Positions 17,500 to 25,397 of a stretch of 64,000 bases of DNA are shown here, piece after piece; the first letter of the stretch is position 1, and the number at the start of each line of letters is the position of its first letter. The notes beneath the pieces are model-generated. The model did no database searches and was not told where the DNA came from. It worked only from the letters and a program-made list of their open reading frames with translations. Source of the stretch: Pacificimonas pallii (GTDB lineage Bacteria > Pseudomonadota > Alphaproteobacteria > Sphingomonadales > Sphingomonadaceae); assembly GCF_019204005.1 (NCBI RefSeq), contig NZ_JAGSPA010000001.1:930001-994000 (forward strand). Direction: 5' to 3'. The position numbers and the translations under genes were made by a program.

Positions 17500-18314
17500 A
17501 CCGCGTAGGGCGGGTGGTCGAGGCCCTTGGGCGAGGATGTGAAAATCTCCGCGCCCTCTTCGGTGATACCGATGGAATGCTCGAACTGCGCGGAAAGCTG
17601 CCGGTCGCGCGTGACGGCGGTCCAGCCGTCGCTCAGAACCTTGACGCCTTCCTTGCCGAGATTGATCATTGGTTCGATGGTGAAGAACATGCCGGGGCGC
17701 AGCAGCGTTCCGGTGCCGGGTTTGCCGGCGTGGACCACGCTTGGCTCCTCATGAAAGCGCCGCCCCAGTCCATGCCCGCAAAAATCGCGCACGACGGAAC
17801 AGCGCTGGCTCTCGGCATGGCTTTGGATCGCGTGGCCGATATCGCCCAGATGTGCGCCCGGCTTCGCCGCTTCGATGCCCAGCATCATGCACTCATAGGT
17901 GATGTCGACCAGGCGCCTTGCCTTCACACTGACATCGCCGACCAGGAACATGCGGCTGGTATCGCCGTGCCAGCCGTCGATGATGGTGGTGATGTCGATA
18001 TTGACGATATCGCCCTTCGCCAGCTTTTTGGCGGACGGAATGCCATGGCAGACGACATGATTGATGCTGATACAGCTGGAATGGGAATAGCCGCGGTAAA
18101 AGACGGTCGCCGCGACCGACCCCGCCGCCCGGACGAATTCGTAAATGCGGTCGTCGAGTTCCCGCGTGACCGCACCGGGGACCACATAGGGCGCGATCAT
18201 GTCGAGCGCGCTGGCGGCCAGCCGACCGGCGGCGCGCATGCCCTCGAACGCGGCGGGGCCGTGCAGCTTTACGCCGTCGCCTTCGATACGAATGTCTTCA
18301 ACCAGTGCGTCCAT
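17496..18314 (-). CDS. map: Methionine aminopeptidase type I
   Basis: Removes the initiator methionine from new proteins. The 272-residue enzyme has the five metal ligands: Asp in NIDITTIIDGWHGDTSRMF (both aspartates), His in GHGLGRRFHEEPSV, Glu in FTIEPMINLG and Glu in FEHSIGITEEG. SHSSCISINHVVCHG supplies the substrate-binding His. The ATG at 18314 is preceded by AAGGAAG at good spacing; an upstream extension from 18374 would run into the divergent gene's promoter. Essential housekeeping gene, coupled to argE. Confidence 0.96.
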   Translation of the reverse strand: MDALVEDIRIEGDGVKLHGPAAFEGMRAAGRLAASALDMIAPYVVPGAVTRELDDRIYEFVRAAGSVAATVFYRGYSHSSCISINHVVCHGIPSAKKLAKGDIVNIDITTIIDGWHGDTSRMFLVGDVSVKARRLVDITYECMMLGIEAAKPGAHLGDIGHAIQSHAESQRCSVVRDFCGHGLGRRFHEEPSVVHAGKPGTGTLLRPGMFFTIEPMINLGKEGVKVLSDGWTAVTRDRQLSAQFEHSIGITEEGAEIFTSSPKGLDHPPYAV

Positions 18315-18356
18315 GACGCGCTTCCTTCCCAGCGGGCGGTGCGGTAGGAGCCGCCC

Positions 18357-19127
18357 ATGCCCGACCAAAATCAAACCTCAGACCGCATCTGGACCGCCGG
18401 ACTGGTCGTCATTGGTGACGAAATCCTGTCCGGCCGCACGCAGGATGCGAATCTCGCCTACCTTGCCAAATGGCTGAATGTCGAGGGCATCGACCTCATG
18501 GGGGCAGAGATTGTGCCCGATGAGATGGACAGGATTGTCGAGGCCGTCAACCGGGGTCGGGAACGTTTCGACTATCTGTTTACCACCGGCGGCATCGGTC
18601 CGACGCATGATGACATCACCGTCGATGCGGTTGCCAAGGCACTTGACCGCGACGTTGTGATCCACCCTGAAGCGCGGGCGATTCTGGAAGGCTATTATGG
18701 CGACAGGATCAACGAGGCCCGTCTGCGCATGGCGCGCGTGCCCGATGGCGCCGAGCTTATAAAGAACCCGGTTTCGGGCGCGCCGGGCATCCATGTCGAG
18801 AATATCTACATGATGGCGGGCGTTCCAAAGATCACGCAGGGCATGCTGGCCGGAATTACAGGCACGCTGGAGGGCGGCCAGCGTGTGCTCGACCGGACCA
18901 TTGGCGCCTGGGTGGGCGAAACCGCCGTCGCCGATGTGCTGATTGCCGTCGAGCGCGAAAAGCCGGGTGTACAGATTGGCTCCTACCCGTTCTGGGACCA
19001 GGGCAGGGTCGGTTCGAACTTCGTCATTCGCGCCCGCGACGAAGAGACGCTGAACGATGCGGCCGAAAGGCTGATGGCGGCGCTTGCCGCGGCGGATGTC
19101 GAGCCGGTGGACGGCGCCATTCACTAG
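18357..19127 (+). CDS. Molybdopterin-binding domain protein (CinA N-terminal type)
   Basis: A 256-residue cytoplasmic protein with an N-terminal MoCF/CinA-type domain: VVIGDEILSGRTQDANLAYL and FTTGGIGPTHDDITVDAVAKAL are hallmark segments. The C-terminal part is unlike the nicotinamide-nucleotide amidase domain of full CinA. In this short form the role is uncertain; CinA N-domains hydrolyse ADP-ribose-like or NMN-related compounds. AGGAG stands six bases before the ATG. Divergent from map with 42 bp between the start codons. Confidence 0.88.
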   Translation: MPDQNQTSDRIWTAGLVVIGDEILSGRTQDANLAYLAKWLNVEGIDLMGAEIVPDEMDRIVEAVNRGRERFDYLFTTGGIGPTHDDITVDAVAKALDRDVVIHPEARAILEGYYGDRINEARLRMARVPDGAELIKNPVSGAPGIHVENIYMMAGVPKITQGMLAGITGTLEGGQRVLDRTIGAWVGETAVADVLIAVEREKPGVQIGSYPFWDQGRVGSNFVIRARDEETLNDAAERLMAALAAADVEPVDGAIH

Positions 19128-19149
19128 CGCCGCGCCCGGCCTTCTGTCC

Positions 19150-19950
19150 TCAGGCGGCCGCTTCCGCCTTCAGGCGCTCGATCACATCCTCGTTCCTGAT
19201 CCGGCGGTAGCGCGCCATGACCAGACTGAACACGCCGAACATGATGAAGCCGAGCGCAACGGCGATATAAAGCCACTGCGTATCGCGCAGGCTGCTGAGC
19301 ACGTCGCCAAAGCCGCCAATCTGTGCCGCATTTGACGACGTCGCGGCGGTGATGACCTGCCATCCGAGCACCACGAACACCACGAACCGCGCGGCATAGC
19401 CTGCCTGACCGATGATCTTCACGCGCGGCGGGGCGTCGGCGTCGAGGCGGGACATGAACTTGGCGGTAACCGCCTTTTTCAACTGGTTGAGTCCGGCAAG
19501 GGCAAGGCCGATGCCGATGATGACCAGAAGCGCCGTGCCGCCTGGAAGCGAGCTCACCATGCTTGCCGCCTCACCGCTGCCGCCGCCCGACCCGCTGCCG
19601 CCCGCGCCGCCGGAGCCGAACACGCCCGAGATCGCGTAATAGCCGAGGAACAGGTGCGCGAAACCGCTGGCGGCGTGACCCGTCCTGATGGCGGCGCCCT
19701 TCGCACCGGATTCGCCCTCAAGATTCGCCATCGCCCCGAACAGCCGGAAAACGCCGTAACCCAGAAGGCCGATGCCGATAAGCACGAGGATGACATTGCC
19801 GAGCGGTACGTCCTTCATCTGATCCAATATGCCGGTCGTGCCCTGGGCATTGGCAGAGGTCAGCGCGAAATAGCCGATCAGGATGTAAACGATGCCGCGG
19901 GCCAGAAAGCCGATCCGCGCAAATGTTTCGAGACGTGTGACGCGGTTCAT
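19150..19950 (-). CDS. DUF1206 family membrane protein
   Basis: A 266-residue integral membrane protein built of three similar two-helix units, as in the DUF1206 family. Each unit begins with a charged/aromatic segment and ends with an FxxGY or similar turn: ARIGFLARGIVYILIGYFAL, GHAASGFAHLFLGYYA and GQAGYAARFVVFVVLGW. A glycine/serine linker (GSGGAGGSGSGGGSG) separates units two and three. ATG at 19950 has AGGGAG upstream. Function unknown. It is convergent with the CinA-type gene. Confidence 0.85.
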   Translation of the reverse strand: MNRVTRLETFARIGFLARGIVYILIGYFALTSANAQGTTGILDQMKDVPLGNVILVLIGIGLLGYGVFRLFGAMANLEGESGAKGAAIRTGHAASGFAHLFLGYYAISGVFGSGGAGGSGSGGGSGEAASMVSSLPGGTALLVIIGIGLALAGLNQLKKAVTAKFMSRLDADAPPRVKIIGQAGYAARFVVFVVLGWQVITAATSSNAAQIGGFGDVLSSLRDTQWLYIAVALGFIMFGVFSLVMARYRRIRNEDVIERLKAEAAA

Positions 19951-20068
19951 GACTTCGGCTCCCTGCAATAACACATGCAACCGAAGCGCTTGGCCGGTGA
20001 ATTTTGTTCCCGGCTGGACAGGATGCCCTTTGGGCGGCTAGCTCGCCGGAATCAGCGTTCGACCCCGT

Positions 20069-20156
20069 GCCCGCGTGGCGGAATTGGTAGACGCAAGGGA
20101 CTTAAAATCCCTCGGAGGTTTCCTCCTTGCCGGTTCGATCCCGGCCGCGGGCACCA
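20069..20156 (+). tRNA. tRNA-Leu (anticodon TAA)
   Basis: An 88-base tRNA with acceptor arm GCCCGCG/CGCGGGC, discriminator A and genomically encoded CCA. The anticodon loop CTTAAAA in an AGGGA/TCCCT stem gives anticodon TAA, reading UUA. The long variable arm (CGGAGGTTTCCTCCTT) is that of a class II tRNA, and the T-loop is GGTTCGATCC. Confidence 0.98.
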
Positions 20157-20259
20157 TGCCGATTCGGCGCGCACATCCCCAATGCGATAGCTGTCAGTGG
20201 CTGTGTCCGGCGCGTAGAGTTGAGACACTGCCACCGCATTTTGAAGAGGGACCCCGACC

Positions 20260-21387
20260 ATGACCGCACTTCGCATGAAATCGAAGATCAGCAAAGATGC
20301 CCGGATGGAGCTGTATCTGGACGATGTCGAGATATCCGCCGAACTGAAGCCCGACGAAGTCGTCATCGAAGTCGGTGCCGCCCCCATCAATCCGTCGGAT
20401 CAGGGCGTCATGTTCGGACCGGCGGATATCAGTGCCGCGCGCACGGAAATGCGCGATGGCCGTCCCGTCCTGACGGCGCCTGTTCCCGAGGCCATGTTGA
20501 GCCGCCTTGGCGCGCGCCTCGACAAGGGGCTGCCGGTTGGCAATGAAGGCGCGGGCACTGTGGTTGCCGCCGGTTCATCGGATGCGGCCCAGGCGCTGAT
20601 GGGGCGCGTGGTCGCGGCCATGGGCGGCATGATGTATTCGCAGAAGGTGAAGACGTCGGTGCAGAACTGTCTGGTGCTGAACGAAGGCACGGCGGCGGTC
20701 GACGCGGCATCCTGTTTCGTCAATCCGCTGACGGCGCTCAGCATGACGGAAACCATGAAGCTGGAAGGGCATAAGGCGCTGGTCCACACCGCGGCTGCCT
20801 CGAACCTTGGCCAGATGCTTGTGCGCATCTGCAAGGCGGACGGCATCAACCTGGTGAATATCGTGCGGTCCGAAGCGCAGGAGAAGATACTGCGCGACCT
20901 CGGCGCGAAATATGTGCTGAACTCCACCGCCGATAATTTCAACGCGGCCTTGACCGATGCCCTTGCGGAAACCGGCGCCACGTTGGCGTTCGACGCGATC
21001 GGCGGCGGCAAGCTGGCGAACAAGATCCTGGCATCGATGGAGGCCGCGCTGATCCGCAATGCGACGGAATATAGCGTTTACGGGGTCACGACCCATAAGC
21101 AGGTGTATCTTTATGGCGCGCTCGACCTCAACCCGACGCAGCTGACACGCAGCTATGGCATGTTCTGGGGCATTGGCGGCTGGCTGCTGCCGCCGTTCCT
21201 GCAGCGTTTGGGTGCAGAAAAAGCCGCCGCCCTGCGTCAGCGTGTTGCCGACGAGCTGCAGACGACGTTCAAAAGCAACTATACCGGCAGACTGACACTG
21301 GAAGAGGCGCTGGATGCCGATACCGCCAAGGCCTATGCGCGCAAGGCGACGGGCGAGAAGTATCTGATCTGCCCCAATGGGAAATAG
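20260..21387 (+). CDS. MDR-family zinc-binding-type dehydrogenase
   Basis: A 375-residue member of the medium-chain dehydrogenase/reductase superfamily, quinone-oxidoreductase-like branch. The GroES-like N-terminal domain has VEVGAAPINPSDQGVMFGP-type features (here VIEVGAAPINPSDQG) and LPVGNEGAGTVVAAG. The Rossmann domain shows ALVHTAAASNLGQMLVRICK and AFDAIGGGKLANKIL. The structural and catalytic zinc cysteines of alcohol dehydrogenases are not evident. Substrate unknown. A hairpin without a T-run follows the stop codon. Confidence 0.85.
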   Translation: MTALRMKSKISKDARMELYLDDVEISAELKPDEVVIEVGAAPINPSDQGVMFGPADISAARTEMRDGRPVLTAPVPEAMLSRLGARLDKGLPVGNEGAGTVVAAGSSDAAQALMGRVVAAMGGMMYSQKVKTSVQNCLVLNEGTAAVDAASCFVNPLTALSMTETMKLEGHKALVHTAAASNLGQMLVRICKADGINLVNIVRSEAQEKILRDLGAKYVLNSTADNFNAALTDALAETGATLAFDAIGGGKLANKILASMEAALIRNATEYSVYGVTTHKQVYLYGALDLNPTQLTRSYGMFWGIGGWLLPPFLQRLGAEKAAALRQRVADELQTTFKSNYTGRLTLEEALDADTAKAYARKATGEKYLICPNGK

Positions 21388-21403
21388 CCTCCGCTGAAAT
21401 CGC

Positions 21404-21432
21404 CCCGGCTGTCCCGTATCAGGACAGCCGGG
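21404..21432 (+). terminator. Hairpin after the MDR gene
   Basis: An 11-bp perfect stem (CCCGGCTGTCC at 21404-21414, GGACAGCCGGG at 21422-21432) with a 7-base loop, 17 bases after the stop codon. No T-run follows. Its right arm overlaps the conserved block upstream of the first sigma-54 promoter, so it may also be an activator site. Confidence 0.5.
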
Positions 21433-21461
21433 AAACACTAGTCTGTGCCAAAACGCAACGT
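21422..21461 (+). promoter_or_regulatory. Putative enhancer-binding site, unit 1
   Basis: The block GGACA..CGGGAAAC......CTGTGCCA.....CAACGT is repeated with a single one-base indel upstream of the second sigma-54 promoter (21794-21832). GGACA and TGT(G/C)CC form an imperfect dyad. It lies about 80-115 bases upstream of the predicted start site, the usual place for a sigma-54 activator. CTTAATCA (21471) is also conserved. Confidence 0.55.
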
Positions 21462-21509
21462 AAATCGAGTCTTAATCAAATAGCGCATTGAAACATTGCG
21501 AGGCGGCGA

Positions 21510-21528
21510 AACTGGCACGGCGGTTGCT
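21510..21528 (+). promoter_or_regulatory. Sigma-54 (RpoN) promoter, unit 1
   Basis: AACTGGCACGGCGGTTGCT matches the sigma-54 consensus TGGCACG-N4-TTGC(A/T) without a mismatch. The invariant GG (21514-21515) and GC (21526-21527) have the required spacing. Predicted transcription start about 21538-21540 on the plus strand. The identical 19 bases recur at 21881. Confidence 0.85.
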
Positions 21529-21538
21529 ACTCATATGG

Positions 21539-21724
21539 CATCGGCAGCAGCCAAGGCCCCGGTCGCTGTCGATCACATTTCCCCGGGCAGCATATCGGCA
21601 AATGCCGGATTGCATCGGGTAATTTTAGCATGGGATGCCAGCGCCACAGCCCCCGGAACTGGCATCCACCCCCGCAAGACGTCAGGCGACATGTCCAAGG
21701 CCCCGGACATGTCGCCTGATTTCG
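21539..21724 (+). ncRNA. Predicted sigma-54-dependent small RNA, unit 1
   Basis: About 186 nt from the predicted start to the end of the terminal hairpin. Three hairpins are visible: a 5' hairpin (CAGCAGCC with GGTCGCTG, one mismatch, loop AAGGCCCC), a central 9-bp stem (21633-21641 with 21659-21667, loop containing AGCCCCCGG) and a terminal 14-bp stem (21683-21696 with 21705-21718, loop AAGGCCCC) followed by ATTTCGTT. The 5' part TCGGCAGCAGCC and onward is nearly identical to that of unit 2. No plausible protein is encoded. Function unknown; a trans-acting regulator or a protein-binding RNA would both fit. Confidence 0.7.
21683..21724 (+). terminator. Terminal hairpin of small RNA unit 1
   Basis: A perfect 14-bp stem (15 bp counting the flanking T-A pair) with an 8-base loop, followed by only a short T-rich stretch (ATTTCGTT). 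It is a weaker terminator than that of unit 2, so some read-through into the upstream region of unit 2 is possible. Confidence 0.65.
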
Positions 21725-21792
21725 TTCGAGAAAATTCTTCGCGCCATCGCACGCGCGGATTTCGGCGACGGGCGTTCCGTCTGTGCAGAATC

Positions 21793-21832
21793 GGGACAAG
21801 CGGGAAACGGAAACTGTCCCAGAAAACAACGT
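21793..21832 (+). promoter_or_regulatory. Putative enhancer-binding site, unit 2
   Basis: Second copy of the conserved block, with GGGACA and TGTCCC forming a full dyad 16 bases apart (21793-21798 and 21815-21820), CGGGAAAC at 21801 and CAACGT at 21827. It has the same distance to the sigma-54 promoter as in unit 1. Confidence 0.55.
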
Positions 21833-21880
21833 GAATTCGCGCTTAATCACTTAAGATATTGAGCGTCGCCAATCGGCCAG

Positions 21881-21899
21881 AACTGGCACGGCGGTTGCT
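21881..21899 (+). promoter_or_regulatory. Sigma-54 (RpoN) promoter, unit 2
   Basis: AACTGGCACGGCGGTTGCT, identical to unit 1 and a full match to the sigma-54 consensus; GG at 21885-21886 and GC at 21897-21898. Predicted start about 21910. It lies exactly 371 bp from the first promoter. Confidence 0.85.
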
Positions 21900-21909
21900 T
21901 CCATTCTGC

Positions 21910-22048
21910 TGTCGGCAGCAGCCACGGCCCCGGTTGCTCGCCGCTAAATCAAGTCCCTAGGGTGGCGGCTTCATGGCCCCGGCGCTGCCACCCGCCCCGC
22001 ATAAGAGCAGGCGGCACATCCATGCCCCGGATGTGCCGCCTGTTTTTT
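21910..22048 (+). ncRNA. Predicted sigma-54-dependent small RNA, unit 2
   Basis: About 139 nt. The 5' hairpin pairs AGCAGCC with GGTTGCT around a loop with CGGCCCC. The central hairpin has a 10-bp stem (21960-21969 with 21984-21993, one G-U pair) with ATGGCCCC in its loop. The terminal hairpin has a perfect 14-bp stem and loop ATGCCCC. The 5' 27 bases match unit 1 with two differences, while the middle has diverged. It ends about 90 bases before the coxS-like start codon, so it is a separate transcript rather than that gene's leader. Confidence 0.75.
22008..22048 (+). terminator. Intrinsic terminator of small RNA unit 2
   Basis: CAGGCGGCACATCC (22008-22021) pairs perfectly with GGATGTGCCGCCTG (22029-22042) around a 7-base loop and is followed by six T. 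Relative to the terminal hairpin of unit 1, three base pairs differ and all three are compensated on the opposite arm. Confidence 0.95.
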
Positions 22049-22140
22049 ACTGGCGGCAATCATGGGATGGCGGCGCGCAGCAAACCTCACGAAATTCGCC
22101 AGTCTTGGCGTCGTCACATTGGCAGGCTAAGCCGTCATTC

Positions 22141-22611
22141 ATGACGCCCATGACCCTGAACGGAACGCCGATAACGGTGGACGCCGCCCCGACCGAACTT
22201 CTTGTCAATGTGCTGCGCGACGATCTGGGAAAGACCGGCACGCATATCGGCTGTGACACGAGCCAGTGCGGCGCCTGCAATGTCCTGATGAACGGCGAGC
22301 CGGTGAAAAGCTGCACCATTCTGCTTGCGCAGGCGGAGGGGGCGGCAATCACCACCGTCGAAGGGTTGGCGGAAGGCGGAAAGCTGCACCCGATGCAGGC
22401 GGCGTTCAAAGAGGAACATGGCCTGCAATGCGGGTTCTGTACGCCGGGCATGATTATTGCGGGCATCGGCATCGCCGAGCGCCACGGCGCGGGGGTCGAC
22501 GACGCCACCATCGCACATGAGCTGGAGGGCAATCTGTGCCGCTGCACCGGCTATGTGAACATTGTCAAAGCCATCAGGAAGGGCGCGGCCGATATGGGGG
22601 CAGGCGCATGA
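22141..22611 (+). CDS. [2Fe-2S] subunit of a molybdenum hydroxylase (CoxS/XdhA-type)
   Basis: A 156-residue electron-transfer subunit of the xanthine oxidase/CO dehydrogenase family. The plant-type [2Fe-2S] cluster is bound by the cysteines of GCDTSQCGACNVL plus one in KSCTILL; the second cluster, close to molybdopterin, by CGFCTPGMI and NLCRCTGY. ATG at 22141 was chosen (MTPMTLNG); no good ribosome site is seen and ATG 22150 is possible. It overlaps the next gene by ATGA. The molybdopterin-binding large subunit is not in the window. Confidence 0.92.
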   Translation: MTPMTLNGTPITVDAAPTELLVNVLRDDLGKTGTHIGCDTSQCGACNVLMNGEPVKSCTILLAQAEGAAITTVEGLAEGGKLHPMQAAFKEEHGLQCGFCTPGMIIAGIGIAERHGAGVDDATIAHELEGNLCRCTGYVNIVKAIRKGAADMGAGA

Positions 22612-23396
22612 ACATCGTCAAGCCAGCCAGTGTCGCCGATGCCGTGTCCGCGGCCAAAGCGGTTGCAGGTTCCGGCGGTGATGTCGCCTATCTGGCGGGC
22701 GGTCACACGCTGATCCCGGCCATGAAGGCGCGCCTGCGTGATCCCGAACAGCTGGTCGACCTGGCCGCGCTTGATGATCTGCGGGGCATTATAGAGGCCG
22801 ATGGCCGCCTGTGGATGGGCGCCATGACCCGTCACCGCGATGTGGCCGAGCAGGCCGGGCGCATTCCCGCGCTGACCGAAATGGCGCTCCTGATCGGCGA
22901 CCCGCAGGTCAGGAACCGCGGGACACTGGGCGGGGCGCTGGCGAATAATGACCCGGCGGCGGATTATCCGGCGGCTGCACTGGCGCTGGAGGCGGTGATC
23001 GAGACCGACCGCGCGTCGCATGCCGCCGCCGATTTCTTTCAGGGCATGTTCTTCACCGCGCTGGAGGATGGCGAGCTGATCCGCCGCGTCGGTTTCCGCA
23101 TTCCGAAGCGCGCCGCCTATGCCAAATTTCGCCACCCCGCGTCGCGCTATGCGCTGTCCGGCGTGTTCGTCGCCGAACTGGACGAGGGCATCTGGCGCGT
23201 CGCTGTCACCGGCTGCGGTCAGGAGGGCGTGTTCCGCTGGCCTGAAGCCGAAGAGGCGCTCGCAACCGGCACCGACATTGCGTCGGTCACGCCCCCCGCC
23301 GCGTCGCTTATGTCCAGCGACATCCACGCCAGCGCCGAATATCGCGCGCATCTGTGCACGGTGATGCTGGCGCAGGCGGCCCAAGGTTTGCAGTGA
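22608..23396 (+). CDS. FAD-binding subunit of a molybdenum hydroxylase (CoxM-type)
   Basis: A 262-residue medium subunit of the same complex. FAD-binding motifs are AYLAGGHTLIPAMK (AGGHxxx) near the N-terminus and RNRGTLGGALANNDPAADYPAA (TxGG, split here for description). It passes electrons from the iron-sulphur subunit to the acceptor. Its start codon overlaps the coxS-like stop, so the two are made together. The next gene is a YbjQ protein, not the large subunit, so the catalytic partner must come from elsewhere on the chromosome. Confidence 0.9.
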   Translation: MNIVKPASVADAVSAAKAVAGSGGDVAYLAGGHTLIPAMKARLRDPEQLVDLAALDDLRGIIEADGRLWMGAMTRHRDVAEQAGRIPALTEMALLIGDPQVRNRGTLGGALANNDPAADYPAAALALEAVIETDRASHAAADFFQGMFFTALEDGELIRRVGFRIPKRAAYAKFRHPASRYALSGVFVAELDEGIWRVAVTGCGQEGVFRWPEAEEALATGTDIASVTPPAASLMSSDIHASAEYRAHLCTVMLAQAAQGLQ

Positions 23397-23516
23397 GGGT
23401 GATGGGATCACCCTGTCTCGGCTTCGCGCCGACCGTGATTTCCGCGGCGCGCACGCGGCGGATCAATTGGAAACTTCCTGACGGAACTTCCGGCACCCCA
23501 AGACTGGAGACTTGAA

Positions 23517-23834
23517 ATGATCCTCACCACCACCCCCACGATCGAAGGCCGCCCTGCAAAGGACTATCTCGGCATCGTCACCGGCGAGGCGATCCTTGGC
23601 GCCAATCTGTTCAAGGATTTCTTTTCCAGCATCCGCGACGTCGTCGGCGGGCGGGCCGGGTCCTATGAAGGCGTTCTGCGCAATGCCCGCGAAGAGGCGC
23701 TGAGGGAAGTCGAGCATCAGGCGACCTCGCTGGGCGCGGATGCGGTTGTGGGCATCGACCTCGACTATGAAGTCATCGGCGAAACCGGTTCCATGCTGAT
23801 GGTGTCGGCATCGGGAACGGCGGTGAAGCTATAG
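23517..23834 (+). CDS. YbjQ/UPF0145 family protein
   Basis: A 105-residue protein of the YbjQ (UPF0145) family, small pentameric proteins suggested to bind metals but without an established function. Family segments: [54 protein letters not shown] stands seven bases before the ATG. It is followed closely by a membrane-protein gene on the same strand. Confidence 0.9.
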   Translation: MILTTTPTIEGRPAKDYLGIVTGEAILGANLFKDFFSSIRDVVGGRAGSYEGVLRNAREEALREVEHQATSLGADAVVGIDLDYEVIGETGSMLMVSASGTAVKL

Positions 23835-23850
23835 CGGGCAGGCCGCCGCA

Positions 23851-24561
23851 ATGCTGACGTGGCTGTCCGCCGCGCGGTCATTCATTGCGAATTTGCGCCC
23901 GCGGCATTGGCTCCTGCTGATCATTGTTTATTCGGGCCGCGCGATGCTGCCTGTCCTGCCTGCCGACGTTGCGCAGACCGAATGGATGCGCGCATTGCAG
24001 ACAGGCGCGCAGTTTTTCGTGATTTTCTGGATGCCCTACATGTTCATGCGCGCGATGGCCGGGCATGAGCGGCCGGCGATCCCGACGCTCGGATTCCTGT
24101 GGTTTGCGGGTGCGGCGGTGGTGTTTGCCTTTGCCATGGCGGTGCTGCCGACGCTCGTGCATTTGCGGTTCCTGAATGGCGATGCCGGTGAATATGCACA
24201 GGCCTGGTTTCTGCTTGCGGGGGTTGTCGGCGCGATCCTGACGGCGAGACTGCTGCCGATTTGTGCGGGGACGGCGACGGAGGTCCTGTCACCGCTGGAG
24301 ATGCGGTGGTGGGCGGGTATGGCGGACACGGCGCTGCCCTTCTGCTTCACTGTGGGGGCGGCGTATCTGGTCTGGAAACTGCTGGACATGGCGGTGCCCG
24401 CCCCGTCATCCGCGTTCACCATGCGGAACATCTTCTGGTCGCATGTCGAGCAGGCGCTGACGGCGGGGTATGTCCTGCTGATCTGCGCCCTTGCGGTCGC
24501 CGCGGCGCAGCACTGCGCCGACATCAACCCCCGGTTGCAGGAGGGCGCACCGCCACGCTAG
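23851..24561 (+). CDS. Polytopic membrane protein of unknown function
   Basis: A 236-residue protein with about six hydrophobic segments separated by short charged loops. It begins [11 protein letters not shown] and shows aromatic-rich stretches such as [15 protein letters not shown] and a C-terminal [15 protein letters not shown]. No family signature is recognised. It starts 16 bases after the YbjQ stop and precedes yebC, so it may share a transcript with either. Confidence 0.65.
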   Translation: MLTWLSAARSFIANLRPRHWLLLIIVYSGRAMLPVLPADVAQTEWMRALQTGAQFFVIFWMPYMFMRAMAGHERPAIPTLGFLWFAGAAVVFAFAMAVLPTLVHLRFLNGDAGEYAQAWFLLAGVVGAILTARLLPICAGTATEVLSPLEMRWWAGMADTALPFCFTVGAAYLVWKLLDMAVPAPSSAFTMRNIFWSHVEQALTAGYVLLICALAVAAAQHCADINPRLQEGAPPR

Positions 24562-24605
24562 GGAGATGCGCACTTCATGATCATTACGAGATTCAGGATT
24601 TCCCC

Positions 24606-25355
24606 ATGGCAGGCCACAGTAAATTCAAGAACATCATGCACCGCAAGGGCGCGCAGGACAAAAAGCGCTCGGCGATGTTTTCCAAGCTTTCGCGTGAGAT
24701 CACTGTCGCGGCGAAGATGGGCATGCCCGACCCCGACATGAACCCGCGCCTGCGCGCCGCCGTTCAGGCCGCGAAATCCGCCTCCATGCCAAAGGACAAT
24801 ATCCAGCGGGCCATCGACAAGGCGGTTGGCGGCGATGACGAGAATTACGAGGAGATCCGCTATGAGGGTTTCGGCCCCGGCGGCGTGGCGCTGATCGTCG
24901 AAACGCTGACCGACAACCGTAACCGTACGAACACCAATGTCCGCACCATTTTCTCGCGCAATGGCGGCAATGTCGGCGGGCCGGGTACGGTCACGCACGG
25001 TTTCAACCATGTCGGCCTCATCACCTATAAAAAAGACGCGATCGGTGCCGACAGGCTGTTCGAGGCGGCGCTTGAGGCGGGCGCGGACGATGTCGATTCG
25101 TCGGGTGATGAAGAACATGAGATCTATACCGACGCAAATGCGCTGCATGAGGTCGCCAAGGCGCTGGAAGACCTGGTGGGCGAGCCAGAGGGCGCGAAAC
25201 TCTACTGGAAACCGATGGAAATGGTCGAAATGGAAGAGGGCGCCGCGGGCACACTTTTCAAGCTGATCGATGCGCTTGACGATGATGACGATGTGCAGAC
25301 GGTCTATGGCAATTACGACATTTCCGATGAGATCATGGAGAAGATCGGCGGGTGA
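24606..25355 (+). CDS. YebC/PmpR (TACO1) family protein
   Basis: A 249-residue member of the widely conserved YebC family, linked to transcription control and to translation of difficult (proline-rich) stretches. It begins [18 protein letters not shown], the family hallmark, and continues with [26 protein letters not shown] and TDNRNRT. Length is standard. It precedes ruvC-ruvA on the same strand, a common arrangement in bacteria. Confidence 0.95.
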   Translation: MAGHSKFKNIMHRKGAQDKKRSAMFSKLSREITVAAKMGMPDPDMNPRLRAAVQAAKSASMPKDNIQRAIDKAVGGDDENYEEIRYEGFGPGGVALIVETLTDNRNRTNTNVRTIFSRNGGNVGGPGTVTHGFNHVGLITYKKDAIGADRLFEAALEAGADDVDSSGDEEHEIYTDANALHEVAKALEDLVGEPEGAKLYWKPMEMVEMEEGAAGTLFKLIDALDDDDDVQTVYGNYDISDEIMEKIGG

Positions 25356-25397
25356 TTGCCAGCCGTCCCTCCGCCGCCTGCTGGGGAGGGATGTGAC

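Noticed and set aside
21496..21834. 112-codon plus-strand frame across the first sigma-54 unit
   Set aside because: It starts before the promoter core and runs through promoter, hairpins and terminator of unit 1; no ribosome site, no conserved domain. The conserved signals are RNA and promoter, not codons.
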